From: a bacterium UBA6115
GTDB lineage: Bacteria; Bacillota_A; Clostridia; Christensenellales; Aristaeellaceae
Reading direction: 5' to 3'
Assembly (NCBI GenBank): GCA_002428405.1
Contig: DIWD01000040.1
Coordinates: 2,413 to 29,492, forward strand
DNA: 27,080 bases
In this document: in pieces, positions 15,427-22,357 of the stretch
How the letters are laid out: each line of letters starts with the position of its first letter
Position numbering within the stretch: the first letter of the stretch is position 1
Notes under the pieces: model-generated
The model's input: only the letters and a program-made list of their open reading frames with translations
Told to the model about the DNA's origin: nothing
The model's database searches: none
Made by a program: the position numbers and the translations under genes

Positions 15427-16155
15427 ATGAAAAGAACATTCATGATCCTGATTATTCTGACATTGACCCTGGCGCTTCTGCCCAATGCCTTTGCGATGCC
15501 GCCAGGTTCACTGCCGCCCGACCGCCTTGTGAGCCTTGAGCATAACGCGCCTAATACCGGAAAAATGCTGCCCGCCTCATTTGATCCCTACCAGAACACT
15601 TATCTCCTGACAGTTGCAAGCTGGGTATCCAGAATCACCTTCACTCCGGTCACATCATCCCCTACCTCTATAGTAACCGTCAACGGCCAGGTGGTTCAAA
15701 GCGGCCAAAAATCCCATATCATCGAAATGAGCAATGACCCGCAGACAGTGCAGGTGACTGTTTCCGCATACGACGCAGCCAATCAGCTGACCGCGCAGAA
15801 CACTTATACGATATATCTGCAGAGGCGCCCCAGTGAACGGCGCACGCGCGTGTCTGCAGGATATATTACCCAAATTGACCTTGCCGACGGAATTGCGACC
15901 ATTTCAGCTGATTTGGTGACAGTCAATTACCAACCCAAGACAAATATCTCCACATTCATTAATGATACAGTATATTTGTATAAGTATAAAACCGCAGCCA
16001 ACTGCCTGTTTTATTACGGCACCAAGCAGCATCCAGTGAGGGCGGTTGACGCGCTGAGCTTTGTCAACAACTACCTCTCAAACGGCAGCAACCTTTACTA
16101 CCTCATTTATATTGAGGATGAAATTGTCGCCGTGATGCCTTACGCATCAGACTGA
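15427..16155 (+). CDS. Secreted protein with cadherin-like beta-sandwich domain
   Basis: A 242-residue protein with a clear signal peptide (MKRTFMILIILTLTLALLP, then NAFA, cleavage near residue 23) and a strong ribosome site AAGGAGG about 7 bases before the ATG. Residues about 45-135 resemble the cadherin-like beta-sandwich domain of clostridial surface proteins: SFDPYQNTYLLTVASWVSRI, then TPVTSSPTSIVTVNG and a closing NTYTIYLQR. Residues about 145-242 form a second part I do not recognise, rich in aromatic residues, with one cysteine in the mature chain. There is no anchor motif. It follows lysC by 68 bases and ends just before a strong hairpin. The function is unknown; an extracellular or wall-associated role is inferred from the signal peptide and fold. 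Confidence 0.78.
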   Translation: MKRTFMILIILTLTLALLPNAFAMPPGSLPPDRLVSLEHNAPNTGKMLPASFDPYQNTYLLTVASWVSRITFTPVTSSPTSIVTVNGQVVQSGQKSHIIEMSNDPQTVQVTVSAYDAANQLTAQNTYTIYLQRRPSERRTRVSAGYITQIDLADGIATISADLVTVNYQPKTNISTFINDTVYLYKYKTAANCLFYYGTKQHPVRAVDALSFVNNYLSNGSNLYYLIYIEDEIVAVMPYASD

Positions 16156-16176
16156 ACCGGCCATGTAATCGGCATC

Positions 16177-16217
16177 AAAAAACAAGGACCCGTCTGCAAA
16201 TGCGACGGGTCCTGTCT
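16177..16217. terminator. Bidirectional intrinsic terminator between the lysC unit and sodA
   Basis: A perfect 10-base-pair stem AGGACCCGTC/GACGGGTCCT (16185-16194 with 16204-16213) is flanked on the left by a run of A, which is a T-run for minus-strand sodA transcripts, and on the right by a T-rich tail for plus-strand transcripts. It is the only likely stop signal for both converging units. Confidence 0.88.
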
Positions 16218-16226
16218 TATTATGGT

Positions 16227-16838
16227 TCAGCCTTTCATCGCCATTTCAAAGCGTTTTGAGACTTCATTCCAGTTCACGACCTGCCAGAAGTTCTTCAGGT
16301 ATTCTGGCCTGCGGTTCTGATACTTGAGATAGTAAGCATGTTCCCATACGTCAACACACAGAATGGGGACGCGTCCGTTGGTCAGGGGACTATCCTGATT
16401 GGGGGTCTTTTCAATGATCAGTTTGCCGTTTTCAACAGTCAGCCAGGCCCATCCGGAACCGAACTGGGACTTTCCGGCATTTTCAAATAATTCCTGAAAC
16501 TGATCAAAGCTGTTGAAGGTTTCAATGATTTTTTCAAGCAGTTTCCCCTCGGGCTGACCAGTTCCACCGGGGCCCATGATTTCCCAGAACAGGCTGTGGT
16601 TGAAGTATCCGCCGCCATTATTCCGCACCGCTATGCGAAGATTCTCAGGCAGTTCCGCCAGGTTCCTGATGATCTTCTCAATGTCCCACTCAGCATATAT
16701 GGTTCCTTCAAGTGCTTTATTCAGATTGTCCAGATAAGCCTGGTGGTGCTTGGTATGATGGATTCTCATTGTGTTTTCGTCAATATAGGGTTCCAGCGCA
16801 TTATACGCGTATTTTAGTTCAGGCAGAGCGAATTTCAT
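16227..16838 (-). CDS. sodA: Superoxide dismutase, Fe/Mn family, probably Mn type
   Basis: The 203-residue enzyme dismutates superoxide in the cytoplasm. Metal ligands are H27 (RIHHTKHH), H81 (NHSLFWEIM), and D163 and H167 (DVWEHAYY). G77 next to the second ligand and Q148 in NQDSPL are the pattern of manganese rather than iron enzymes, though cambialistic activity cannot be excluded. The length is normal, with no signal peptide. The ribosome site AAGGAGG lies about 6 bases before the ATG. A palindrome resembling PerR/Fur-family operators lies 18-32 bases upstream of the start. The gene is monocistronic, with a strong terminator behind it. Its presence suggests an anaerobe that meets oxygen at times. 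Confidence 0.95.
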   Translation of the reverse strand: MKFALPELKYAYNALEPYIDENTMRIHHTKHHQAYLDNLNKALEGTIYAEWDIEKIIRNLAELPENLRIAVRNNGGGYFNHSLFWEIMGPGGTGQPEGKLLEKIIETFNSFDQFQELFENAGKSQFGSGWAWLTVENGKLIIEKTPNQDSPLTNGRVPILCVDVWEHAYYLKYQNRRPEYLKNFWQVVNWNEVSKRFEMAMKG

Positions 16839-16855
16839 TTCAAACCTCCTTCGTT

Positions 16856-16870
16856 TAGTAATGATTACAT
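16856..16870. promoter_or_regulatory. Candidate PerR/Fur-family operator upstream of sodA
   Basis: TAGTAAT-G-ATTACAT forms a 7-1-7 arrangement with a perfect inner palindrome GTAATGATTAC (16858-16868). It matches the PerR consensus TTATAATnATTATAA at 10 of 14 positions. It would overlap a weak sodA -10 (TATGTA, minus strand, 16866-16871). The location next to an oxidative-stress gene supports the idea, but the match is imperfect. Confidence 0.4.
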
Positions 16871-16933
16871 ACCCCTTGCCGCCCCGGATGAAACAATGCA
16901 GCCAATGCGGTTATTCGGCGTGGCGGATGCAGT

Positions 16934-16962
16934 TTGCGGCTCTGCAGTCATCCTGCTATAAT
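16934..16962 (+). promoter_or_regulatory. Promoter for the kinase-like gene
   Basis: TTGCGG (16934-16939), a 17-base spacer and a perfect -10 TATAAT (16957-16962). Initiation near 16969 gives a leader of about 120 bases before the ATG at 17092. That leader has no obvious structure beyond this. Confidence 0.6.
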
Positions 16963-17091
16963 CCACTCAGCATCAGCAAGGTAAGTCATTTTATGTCTTA
17001 TATCTTGTTGGCGCCGGCAAATATCATCATTTCTTCATGTGAACGGCCGCCAGCATGCCGTCTTTACAGGAACAAGTAAGTCTTTGATCTC

Positions 17092-17967
17092 ATGGAGCTT
17101 GAGGAAGAGAAATTCAGAAAATGCGGACATATGATTAAGATAGCGCTTGACGGGCTGGATATTGAGCTGAAATGTTTCCATGATATCAGCTGGCTTAAGG
17201 AATACGGGCATGCATTCTGCGTGTTTGACCGTCTTGTTTCCGGCAATCTGTGCTTTGGGATGGAATTACGCGGAGTGAAGCATTTTATCAAATACGCAGG
17301 CGCCCCGACATTGAATTACGCGGGGGATCCTCAGGCAGCGGTGCAAAGGTTAAAGGCGGCTGAAGAAAAATATGATCAGTTAAAGCACCCGAAACTGAGC
17401 CGGAAGGTTTCCCGTTTTGAAAACGTCAGCGGTTTCGGACTTGTCTTTGACTGGTTTGATGGCTTTGCTCTTGCCCCGCTTGAAGCTCATATGCGCGCAA
17501 TGCGTGAATTGCCCATTCAGACAAGGCTTCGCCTGTTTGACGGGCTTGCTGATTTTATGGTTCAAGCTTCAAACCGGGACTATGTCCTTTCAGGATTTTC
17601 GGACCGTCATATCCTGATTGATTTCTCGCGCTTCGACGCAATCATCTGCTCGGCAGACAACATGGTGCTGATGCCCGCCAAAACGCCCTATCCAAAAATG
17701 CCCGGCTCGCCATTTTATATGCCTCCGGAAGGATATGCTCCCGGTGCAAAATTGGATGAAAAGAGTAATATATATGTCATGGGAGCATTGGCTTTCACTT
17801 TTTTTGGAAATCGGGCAATCACGAATGGGACTGGCTGGGAAGCTGGCTCCCTGCTGTATGAAACCGCAAAGCAAGCGGTTTCAGATGATCCAGACAAACG
17901 CCCGAATACAGCCAGCGCGTTTTTGGAAAGATGGCGCGGGACGGTTCTGCACTTTCCACTGCTATAG
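17092..17967 (+). CDS. Protein-kinase-like protein with degenerate catalytic motifs
   Basis: A 291-residue cytoplasmic protein with a recognisable kinase scaffold. K67 in FIKYAGAPT sits at the position of the ATP-binding lysine; YDQLKHPKL resembles the helix-C region; GLVFDWFDG is hinge-like; GSPFYMPPEGY (205-215) resembles the activation-segment end GTPxYMAPE; and DEKSNIYVMGALAFTFFG resembles the DIYSLG helix. The C-terminal helical part ends AVSDDPDKRPNTASAFLERW, like the RPS/T block of Ser/Thr kinases. The catalytic HRDxxxxN loop and the DFG motif are not readable. Residues 164-192 (DYVLSGFSDRHILIDF, then ICSADNM) occupy that place, leaving only D171, D177 and D189 as candidates. It belongs to a clostridial/bacillar kinase-like family of unknown substrate and may be a pseudokinase. 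No Shine-Dalgarno is visible before the ATG. Its stop touches the recF stop. Confidence 0.7.
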   Translation: MELEEEKFRKCGHMIKIALDGLDIELKCFHDISWLKEYGHAFCVFDRLVSGNLCFGMELRGVKHFIKYAGAPTLNYAGDPQAAVQRLKAAEEKYDQLKHPKLSRKVSRFENVSGFGLVFDWFDGFALAPLEAHMRAMRELPIQTRLRLFDGLADFMVQASNRDYVLSGFSDRHILIDFSRFDAIICSADNMVLMPAKTPYPKMPGSPFYMPPEGYAPGAKLDEKSNIYVMGALAFTFFGNRAITNGTGWEAGSLLYETAKQAVSDDPDKRPNTASAFLERWRGTVLHFPLL

Positions 17968-19065
17968 TTATTCGCTGACTATCCCATCTTTTACCTTCAG
18001 GACACAGTTTGGCCTGATGCCGTCCAGTCCGTTCAAATCAGTGCAGGTCAGGAGCGTTTGCATGCTGGAAAGCCTGACGAGGAGCCTTGCGCGCCTTCCC
18101 TCATCCAGTTCACTCAGAACATCATCCAGTAATAACAGCGGCGCTTCCCCATGCGCTTTATTCAATATGTCAATCTGCGCCAGCCGCATAGCAAGTGCCG
18201 CAGTCCTGGCCTGACCCTGGGAAGCAAAGGAGCGCATCTCCTGTTCGGCAAGCATCATCCTCAAATCATCCCTGTGCGGGCCTGGCCCTGTTGACAGTTT
18301 CCGCAGGTCATCCGCCCTGCTGGATTTTAACTGTTCCATCAAGTCTTTCTCCGGATCGATGCTTTCATCCAGTGTCCCCTGGTAACGAAGAAAAAAGTGC
18401 TCATTCCTTCGGCCTGATATAAAAGCGTAATGCTCTTTGGCGGCTTGGCTGATCGCCATTGCCGCGTCCCTTCTTTGCCGCACAATCGGGACTGAAGCCT
18501 TGGACAGCTGTTCGTCCCAGATGTCAAGCTGCCCGGCATCCGCTTTACCCCGGACAATTTCTTTCAGCAGCGCATTGCGTTGGCGAAGGATGGATCCGTA
18601 AGTCTGGATCGCGTAGAAATAGGCAGCCTGGCTCTGGGAAAGGAGCATATCCAAAAATCCGCGCCGTCCCTGGGGCGAGCCTTTGACAAGTTCAAGATCC
18701 TCTGGCGAAAACATGACACAGGTCATGTGTCCCATCAGCTCGCCGATGCGCTGGACAACTTTTCCATTGATATAGATGAGTTTCCGCTCACCTTGCTGGG
18801 AGAACAACCGGACCCCGACTTCGTCCTGCACCGATATGCGCTGAATGCGCGCGTGCACAGCGCAGGTCTTGCTGCCAATTCTGATCATGTCCCGGTCATT
18901 GGAAGTGCGGTGGCTGCGGCCAAGGCAGCATAAATGGATTGCTTCAAGGAGATTGGTTTTCCCCGCTCCGTTTTCCCCGATGAATACAGTGATGCCCTCC
19001 GGAGGCATCACCGCAAGCTGCTGGTAGGATCGGAATTGATGCAAACGTAGCTGGAGCAGGCGCAT
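17968..19065 (-). CDS. recF: DNA replication and repair protein RecF
   Basis: RecF is an SMC-like ATPase that, with RecO and RecR, loads RecA at single-strand gaps. The 365-residue protein has the N-terminal RLHQFRSY strand, Walker A GENGAGKT (30-37), the signature-like STGPGPHRDDL, and Walker B LLLLDDVLSELDEGRR near the C-terminus. The length is typical. It starts 1 base after the rlmH stop and is certainly co-transcribed with it. In most Bacillota recF follows dnaA-dnaN, with gyrB after it; here rlmH precedes it and a kinase-like gene is convergent. The usual dnaA-dnaN-recF-gyrB order has therefore been broken up or rearranged. The two convergent stop codons are adjacent with no spacer, and I see no terminator there. 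Confidence 0.96.
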   Translation of the reverse strand: MRLLQLRLHQFRSYQQLAVMPPEGITVFIGENGAGKTNLLEAIHLCCLGRSHRTSNDRDMIRIGSKTCAVHARIQRISVQDEVGVRLFSQQGERKLIYINGKVVQRIGELMGHMTCVMFSPEDLELVKGSPQGRRGFLDMLLSQSQAAYFYAIQTYGSILRQRNALLKEIVRGKADAGQLDIWDEQLSKASVPIVRQRRDAAMAISQAAKEHYAFISGRRNEHFFLRYQGTLDESIDPEKDLMEQLKSSRADDLRKLSTGPGPHRDDLRMMLAEQEMRSFASQGQARTAALAMRLAQIDILNKAHGEAPLLLLDDVLSELDEGRRARLLVRLSSMQTLLTCTDLNGLDGIRPNCVLKVKDGIVSE

Positions 19066-19066
19066 T

Positions 19067-19543
19067 TTACTTATGATACCTCTCTCCTGAGATGATTTTA
19101 AATGCCCGATACAGCTGTTCCAACATCATGACACGGGCCAGCTGATGAGGGAAGGTCATTTCAGACAGGGACAGCGTCTTGTCAGCTCTTTTATATATTT
19201 CTTCTCCAAGACCCATCGAGCCGCCTATGACAAAAACAATGGAGACAGACTGGTCGCGCCATTCTCTGACTTGTTCACTGAAAGTGAGGCTGTCCTGTTG
19301 TTTTCCGTTGATTCCCAACACGATGACATAATCCTGCGGCTTCAGGCGATTCAGTATCCTATCCCCCTCCAGTTTCAGCGTGTTGATCATGTCTTTTTCT
19401 GACGCGGCGCCCGGATCCTTTTCATCCGGCAACTCAATCAGCTCGATCTTGCAGTACCGGGTCAATCTGCGCAAATACTCCTTCGCGGCAAGATCGAATC
19501 CTTTATCTTTTTGCTTTCCAACAGCGATGATCGTCATACGCAT
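19067..19543 (-). CDS. rlmH: 23S rRNA pseudouridine-1915 N3-methyltransferase RlmH
   Basis: RlmH is a small SPOUT (knotted) methyltransferase that methylates pseudouridine 1915 in helix 69 of 23S rRNA on 70S ribosomes. I choose ATG 19543 (MRMTIIAVGK), which aligns with the usual MKITIIAVGK start and gives 158 residues, the normal size. A TTG at 19561 would add six residues, and an ATG at 19537 would remove two. The SAM-binding knot blocks FVIGGSMGLGEEI and LSLSEMTFPHQLARVMMLEQLYRA and the conserved end GERYHK are all present. There is no clear Shine-Dalgarno before any of these starts. A 20-codon open frame overlaps the start region. It heads the rlmH-recF operon. Confidence 0.94.
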   Translation of the reverse strand: MRMTIIAVGKQKDKGFDLAAKEYLRRLTRYCKIELIELPDEKDPGAASEKDMINTLKLEGDRILNRLKPQDYVIVLGINGKQQDSLTFSEQVREWRDQSVSIVFVIGGSMGLGEEIYKRADKTLSLSEMTFPHQLARVMMLEQLYRAFKIISGERYHK

Positions 19544-19610
19544 GACAGGCGCATCAGCCAAATATTACAAATCAATGCTTGCTGCTTTCCTTTCATAACT
19601 GTCTCAGGAA

Positions 19611-19975
19611 AATTATATCACACAATTTTATAATGAGCATCAGAACAGTCTTTAATGCTTTTTAAAGATCATCAACAGTCTGGATATTGAATAAGGCTTG
19701 AGATAATGTGAATAATTACACAAGTTTATAAAGCATTCAGTTCAATTCTGCACAGCGACAATCGATTATGAGTTTGATGAAATGAATATACATCGATGCT
19801 GTCCCTGTCAATCAAACGCTTGTTCTATCCACACTGTCCACATGTTTATCCACTGTTTTCAGACGATAATGATGAAATACCTGCAGTTTTCGTTTTTGAA
19901 AGGTATTTTAAGAAAATTTTCGCGTGTTATCCACAGGATGAGATTGTTGCTTATCCCAGCGGCTGTCCACACGAA
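19611..19975. other. Candidate replication origin: AT-rich segment plus DnaA-box cluster
   Basis: This is the main part of the only long gene-free stretch (19562-20087). Boxes related to TTATCCACA, all in plus orientation, are at 19927-19935 (perfect), 19825-19833 (CTATCCACA), 19846-19854 (TTATCCACT), and 19834-19842 and 19963-19971 (both CTGTCCACA). Beside them, 19611-19760 is strongly AT-rich, fitting an unwinding region. recF and rlmH, genes often found near oriC in Bacillota, are adjacent. Against it, dnaA and dnaN are absent and genes on both sides run mostly on the minus strand, not away from the site. A small inverted repeat CAGACT/AGTCTG (19984-19997) follows. It could instead be a DnaA-binding or titration site. 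Confidence 0.5.
19612..19620 (-). promoter_or_regulatory. Extended -10 promoter of rlmH-recF
   Basis: The minus strand reads TGATATAAT: the TGn extension plus a perfect TATAAT (19612-19617). No good -35 is visible, as is common with extended -10 promoters. Initiation would be near 19605, about 60 bases before the rlmH start. Confidence 0.6.
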
Positions 19976-20047
19976 CTTGTTTTCAGACTAAAGTCTGTTT
20001 TGGCATTATTATACGTCAATGTTTCCGAAATGTTACAATTTGCAAAC

Positions 20048-20071
20048 AAAAAACCCGCCATGATGGCGGGT
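20048..20071 (-). terminator. Intrinsic terminator of the msmX-like gene
   Basis: On the minus strand a stem ACCCGCCA/TGGCGGGT (20064-20071 with 20053-20060, 3-base loop) is followed by six T. It lies 17 bases after the gene's stop. Confidence 0.88.
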
Positions 20072-20087
20072 CGGCTATCATATAGGA

Positions 20088-21209
20088 TTATCGGTTCAGC
20101 AAGGTCTCCTCCGTCTCCTTATCGAAGAAGTGCAGCCGGCTTGTGTTCATTACCACGGTGATATCGTCTCCGATTTTTGTTTTGGTCCGCGGGTCTACGC
20201 GGGCGATGATGTTGTCATCCTTGCCAGTCGTGCTCATGTAAAGATAGGTTTCAGAACCCATGAGCTCTGTCACTTCAATATGCACCTTGAATCCTGCTTC
20301 AGGATGAGCCGCAACAACTTCGGGTGTGTCGGAGATGTTTTCCGGGCGGATACCCATAACGACTTCCTTGCCAAAGTGATCTTCGTCCTTGAACTTCTTG
20401 AGTTTCTCTTCAGGCACAACGATCTTGTTGTCTCCGAACACTGCGACAACCTTGCCATTCTCCTTTTGCAGGACGACATCAAATAAGTTCATCTGGGGGC
20501 TGCCGATGAAACCGGCGACAAATTTGTTGACAGGATAATCATAGTTGTTTTGAGGTGTATCCACCTGCTGGATGAAGCCATCCTTCATGATGACGATACG
20601 GGAGCCCATGGTCATGGCCTCGGTCTGGTCATGGGTAACATAGATGAATGTGGTTTGCAGCCGCTGATGGAGCTTGGTGATTTCCGTACGCATGGCGACG
20701 CGCAGTTTGGCATCAAGGTTGGAGAGAGGTTCATCCATCAGAAAGACCTTGGGCTCGCGTACGATGGCGCGTCCGAGAGCGACACGCTGGCGCTGGCCGC
20801 CGGAAAGCGCTTTCGGCTTGCGGTTCAGGAGATATTCAATATCCAGAATATGGGCAGCGGCCTCGACGCGGCGCTTGATTTCGTCTTTTGGCGTCTTGCG
20901 CAGCTTCAGGCCGAAGGCCATGTTGTCATAAACCGTCATGTGCGGATAGAGGGCATAGTTCTGGAAAACCATCGCGATATCACGGTCCTTTGGCGCTACG
21001 TCATTGACCAGCTTGTCACCGATGTAGAGCTCCCCGTCGGTAATCTCCTCAAGGCCGGCAACCATCCGCAGTGTGGTTGATTTCCCGCAGCCGGACGGAC
21101 CGACGAGTACAACAAACTCCTTGTCCTGGATGTCCAGTGTAAAATCGCTGACAGCAGTTACGTTACCGGGATAGACCTTGTAGATGTTCTTAAGTGTTAC
21201 GCTTGACAT
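20088..21209 (-). CDS. ABC transporter ATP-binding protein, MsmX/UgpC/MalK type
   Basis: A 373-residue ATPase of the carbohydrate-uptake-1 family. Walker A is GPSGCGKST (37-45), the Q-loop is Q83 in VFQNYALYPHM, the signature LSGGQRQ is at 135-141, Walker B is VFLMDEP (155-161), and the switch histidine lies in YVTHDQTEA. The C-terminal part (from about 240) is the OB-like MalK domain, beginning GFIGSPQMNLFDVVL. It powers sugar import at the membrane with two permeases. No permease or binding protein is adjacent, and the gene has its own promoter and terminator. This suggests a shared ATPase serving several sugar importers, as MsmX does in Bacillus; that role is inferred. A strong ribosome site AAGGAGG precedes the ATG. 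Confidence 0.94.
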   Translation of the reverse strand: MSSVTLKNIYKVYPGNVTAVSDFTLDIQDKEFVVLVGPSGCGKSTTLRMVAGLEEITDGELYIGDKLVNDVAPKDRDIAMVFQNYALYPHMTVYDNMAFGLKLRKTPKDEIKRRVEAAAHILDIEYLLNRKPKALSGGQRQRVALGRAIVREPKVFLMDEPLSNLDAKLRVAMRTEITKLHQRLQTTFIYVTHDQTEAMTMGSRIVIMKDGFIQQVDTPQNNYDYPVNKFVAGFIGSPQMNLFDVVLQKENGKVVAVFGDNKIVVPEEKLKKFKDEDHFGKEVVMGIRPENISDTPEVVAAHPEAGFKVHIEVTELMGSETYLYMSTTGKDDNIIARVDPRTKTKIGDDITVVMNTSRLHFFDKETEETLLNR

Positions 21210-21264
21210 GACTTTCCTCCTTCATAGTTATGGGCAATCCCCCACACTTGATTATTCTATGTGC

Positions 21265-21293
21265 AGTATAATAGCTCCAGAGGCAGATTTCTA
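21265..21293 (-). promoter_or_regulatory. Promoter of the msmX-like gene
   Basis: On the minus strand TAGAAA (21288-21293), a 17-base spacer and TATACT (21265-21270). Initiation near 21258 leaves a leader of about 50 bases. Confidence 0.65.
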
Positions 21294-21407
21294 TTGAAAG
21301 AACTTCTAAAGTTCAAACTCATCCTTTGTGCAAAACATGACACAAACGGCAGAATAGCGGCCATTCTGATATTATATTCATCAGGTCAGTATCCACACCC
21401 GCATATT

Positions 21408-21680
21408 TTATTTGCTCGTCTGTCTGAAGAAGAAATCAGTCCTGCCTGCTCCTGCAGCTTTTAGTACCTCAAGCAGCCTGACGCCATACTCTCCAAGCGA
21501 GTTCTTCATCGCCTCACTGTACGCCATAATTATTACGACTCCACTCACTTCACTCAGGCAATCTGCCAGCGCGTCCAGGTTCGCGCCGTAATATTCAGGC
21601 AGCGTCAACATACGCTGGAGATAGGAATGCGCCTGCGTCCGGGAATCCATTTTTCTGCCGTCCAGCCTAATCTTCCGCAT
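21408..21680 (-). CDS. Barstar-family ribonuclease inhibitor
   Basis: A 90-residue cytoplasmic protein. I choose the ATG at 21680 because GGGGAGG sits 6 bases upstream; the ATG at 21686 directly touches that site. The diagnostic barstar block LPEYYGANLDALADCL is intact. It corresponds to the helix in barstar whose Tyr and Asp residues plug the barnase active site; barstar's tryptophan in LDALWDCL is alanine here. The later ending LLEVLKAAGAGRTDFFFRQ matches barstar's last helix and strand. It should bind and neutralise the RNase made by the gene before it. The start overlaps the RNase stop by 14 bases, so the inhibitor is probably translationally coupled to the toxin. Confidence 0.92.
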   Translation of the reverse strand: MRKIRLDGRKMDSRTQAHSYLQRMLTLPEYYGANLDALADCLSEVSGVVIIMAYSEAMKNSLGEYGVRLLEVLKAAGAGRTDFFFRQTSK

Positions 21681-22221
21681 ATGCATCCTCCCCGTAAAGC
21701 AATATGAAACTCATGTAATGGTCATCAGTATAATAGATCAATCCGTCGCTTGAATAAACGATTCGCTTCGCACCCCGGCTATCCATACCAAGGGTATTGA
21801 TGTCGCATTCGTAATAAACCCTCCCGGCTTTTCTTGGGAGCAGCCCTTCATAGTTATTGAAGATATCTCCGCCGATACAAGCATCCTCAGCATATGGGCG
21901 TAAATCGCCTCCTTGCCAGCCCAAAGCGTGTGCCTGGGTCTTTGTGAGGAAATTTTCCGGCAGATTGCCGTATGTGTGTAGATACAGCGCAACATCGTCC
22001 CTTGAGGTAAAGATGCCGTTTTTATTGATTTCGGCAGGCGCCTCCTGCCAATCCGTTCTCACGTCAGATTGGCCATTCACACCGGCGGTTGGCTTTAGGA
22101 TGGCATCCGTGTCCCGCGCCTGGGGCTCAGAGGGCCGGTCAGTGAGCAGCATGCTGACCAGCAAGGCCAGGATTAGAACCAGGATAACAATCAGTGCTTG
22201 CTTTTTATTATGTCCGCTCAT
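21667..22221 (-). CDS. Barnase-like secreted or membrane-anchored ribonuclease
   Basis: A 184-residue protein. Residues about 8-26 are hydrophobic (ALIVILVLILALLVSMLL) after a basic KK, forming a signal peptide or membrane anchor without an obvious cleavage site. A low-complexity linker (27-68) leads to a complete microbial-RNase domain (69-177). It aligns with barnase: LYLHTYGNLPENFLTKTQAHALGW, IGGDIFNNYEGLLP, ECDINTLG and RIVYSSDGLIYYTDDHY. The catalytic set is present: K94, E138 (barnase E73), R153 (R87) and H168 (H102). It should cleave RNA after guanosine, outside the cell. A barstar gene follows directly. The ribosome site is AAAGG, 7 bases upstream. It lacks the WXG, LXG or other delivery domains of polymorphic toxins, so Sec export is the likely route. 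Confidence 0.93.
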   Translation of the reverse strand: MSGHNKKQALIVILVLILALLVSMLLTDRPSEPQARDTDAILKPTAGVNGQSDVRTDWQEAPAEINKNGIFTSRDDVALYLHTYGNLPENFLTKTQAHALGWQGGDLRPYAEDACIGGDIFNNYEGLLPRKAGRVYYECDINTLGMDSRGAKRIVYSSDGLIYYTDDHYMSFILLYGEDAYAED

Positions 22222-22251
22222 GCTTCAGCCTTTCAGGTGAAATCCCAATCT

Positions 22252-22289
22252 GTGATATACTGCATTCACGCGCCTGGCAAGTATTGCCA
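22252..22289. promoter_or_regulatory. Divergent promoter region with inverted repeat TGGCAA-GTA-TTGCCA
   Basis: The perfect 6-3-6 inverted repeat (22275-22289) places a TTGCCA -35-like box on each strand. On the minus strand it is followed after 17 bases by TATCAC (22252-22257), giving a possible RNase promoter. On the plus strand the -10 at 17 bases (TAGGAA) is weak. A repressor bound at the repeat could control both directions. Confidence 0.4.
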
Positions 22290-22357
22290 AAACACTGGTA
22301 TCATTGTAGGAATCCCTGCTGAATGCGTCAACCTAAAGGGCAATGTGAGGAATCAAG

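Noticed and set aside
16861..17079. 72-codon plus-strand frame between sodA and the kinase-like gene
   Set aside because: It has no ribosome site, begins inside the sodA regulatory palindrome, spans the kinase-gene promoter, and its translation resembles no family.
19951..19959. TTATCCCAG as a further DnaA box
   Set aside because: It differs from the consensus at three of nine positions, including core bases.
20550..21080. 176-codon frame antisense to the msmX-like gene
   Set aside because: It lies entirely within the conserved ATPase gene on the other strand; its length follows from the codon bias of that gene and there is no start signal.
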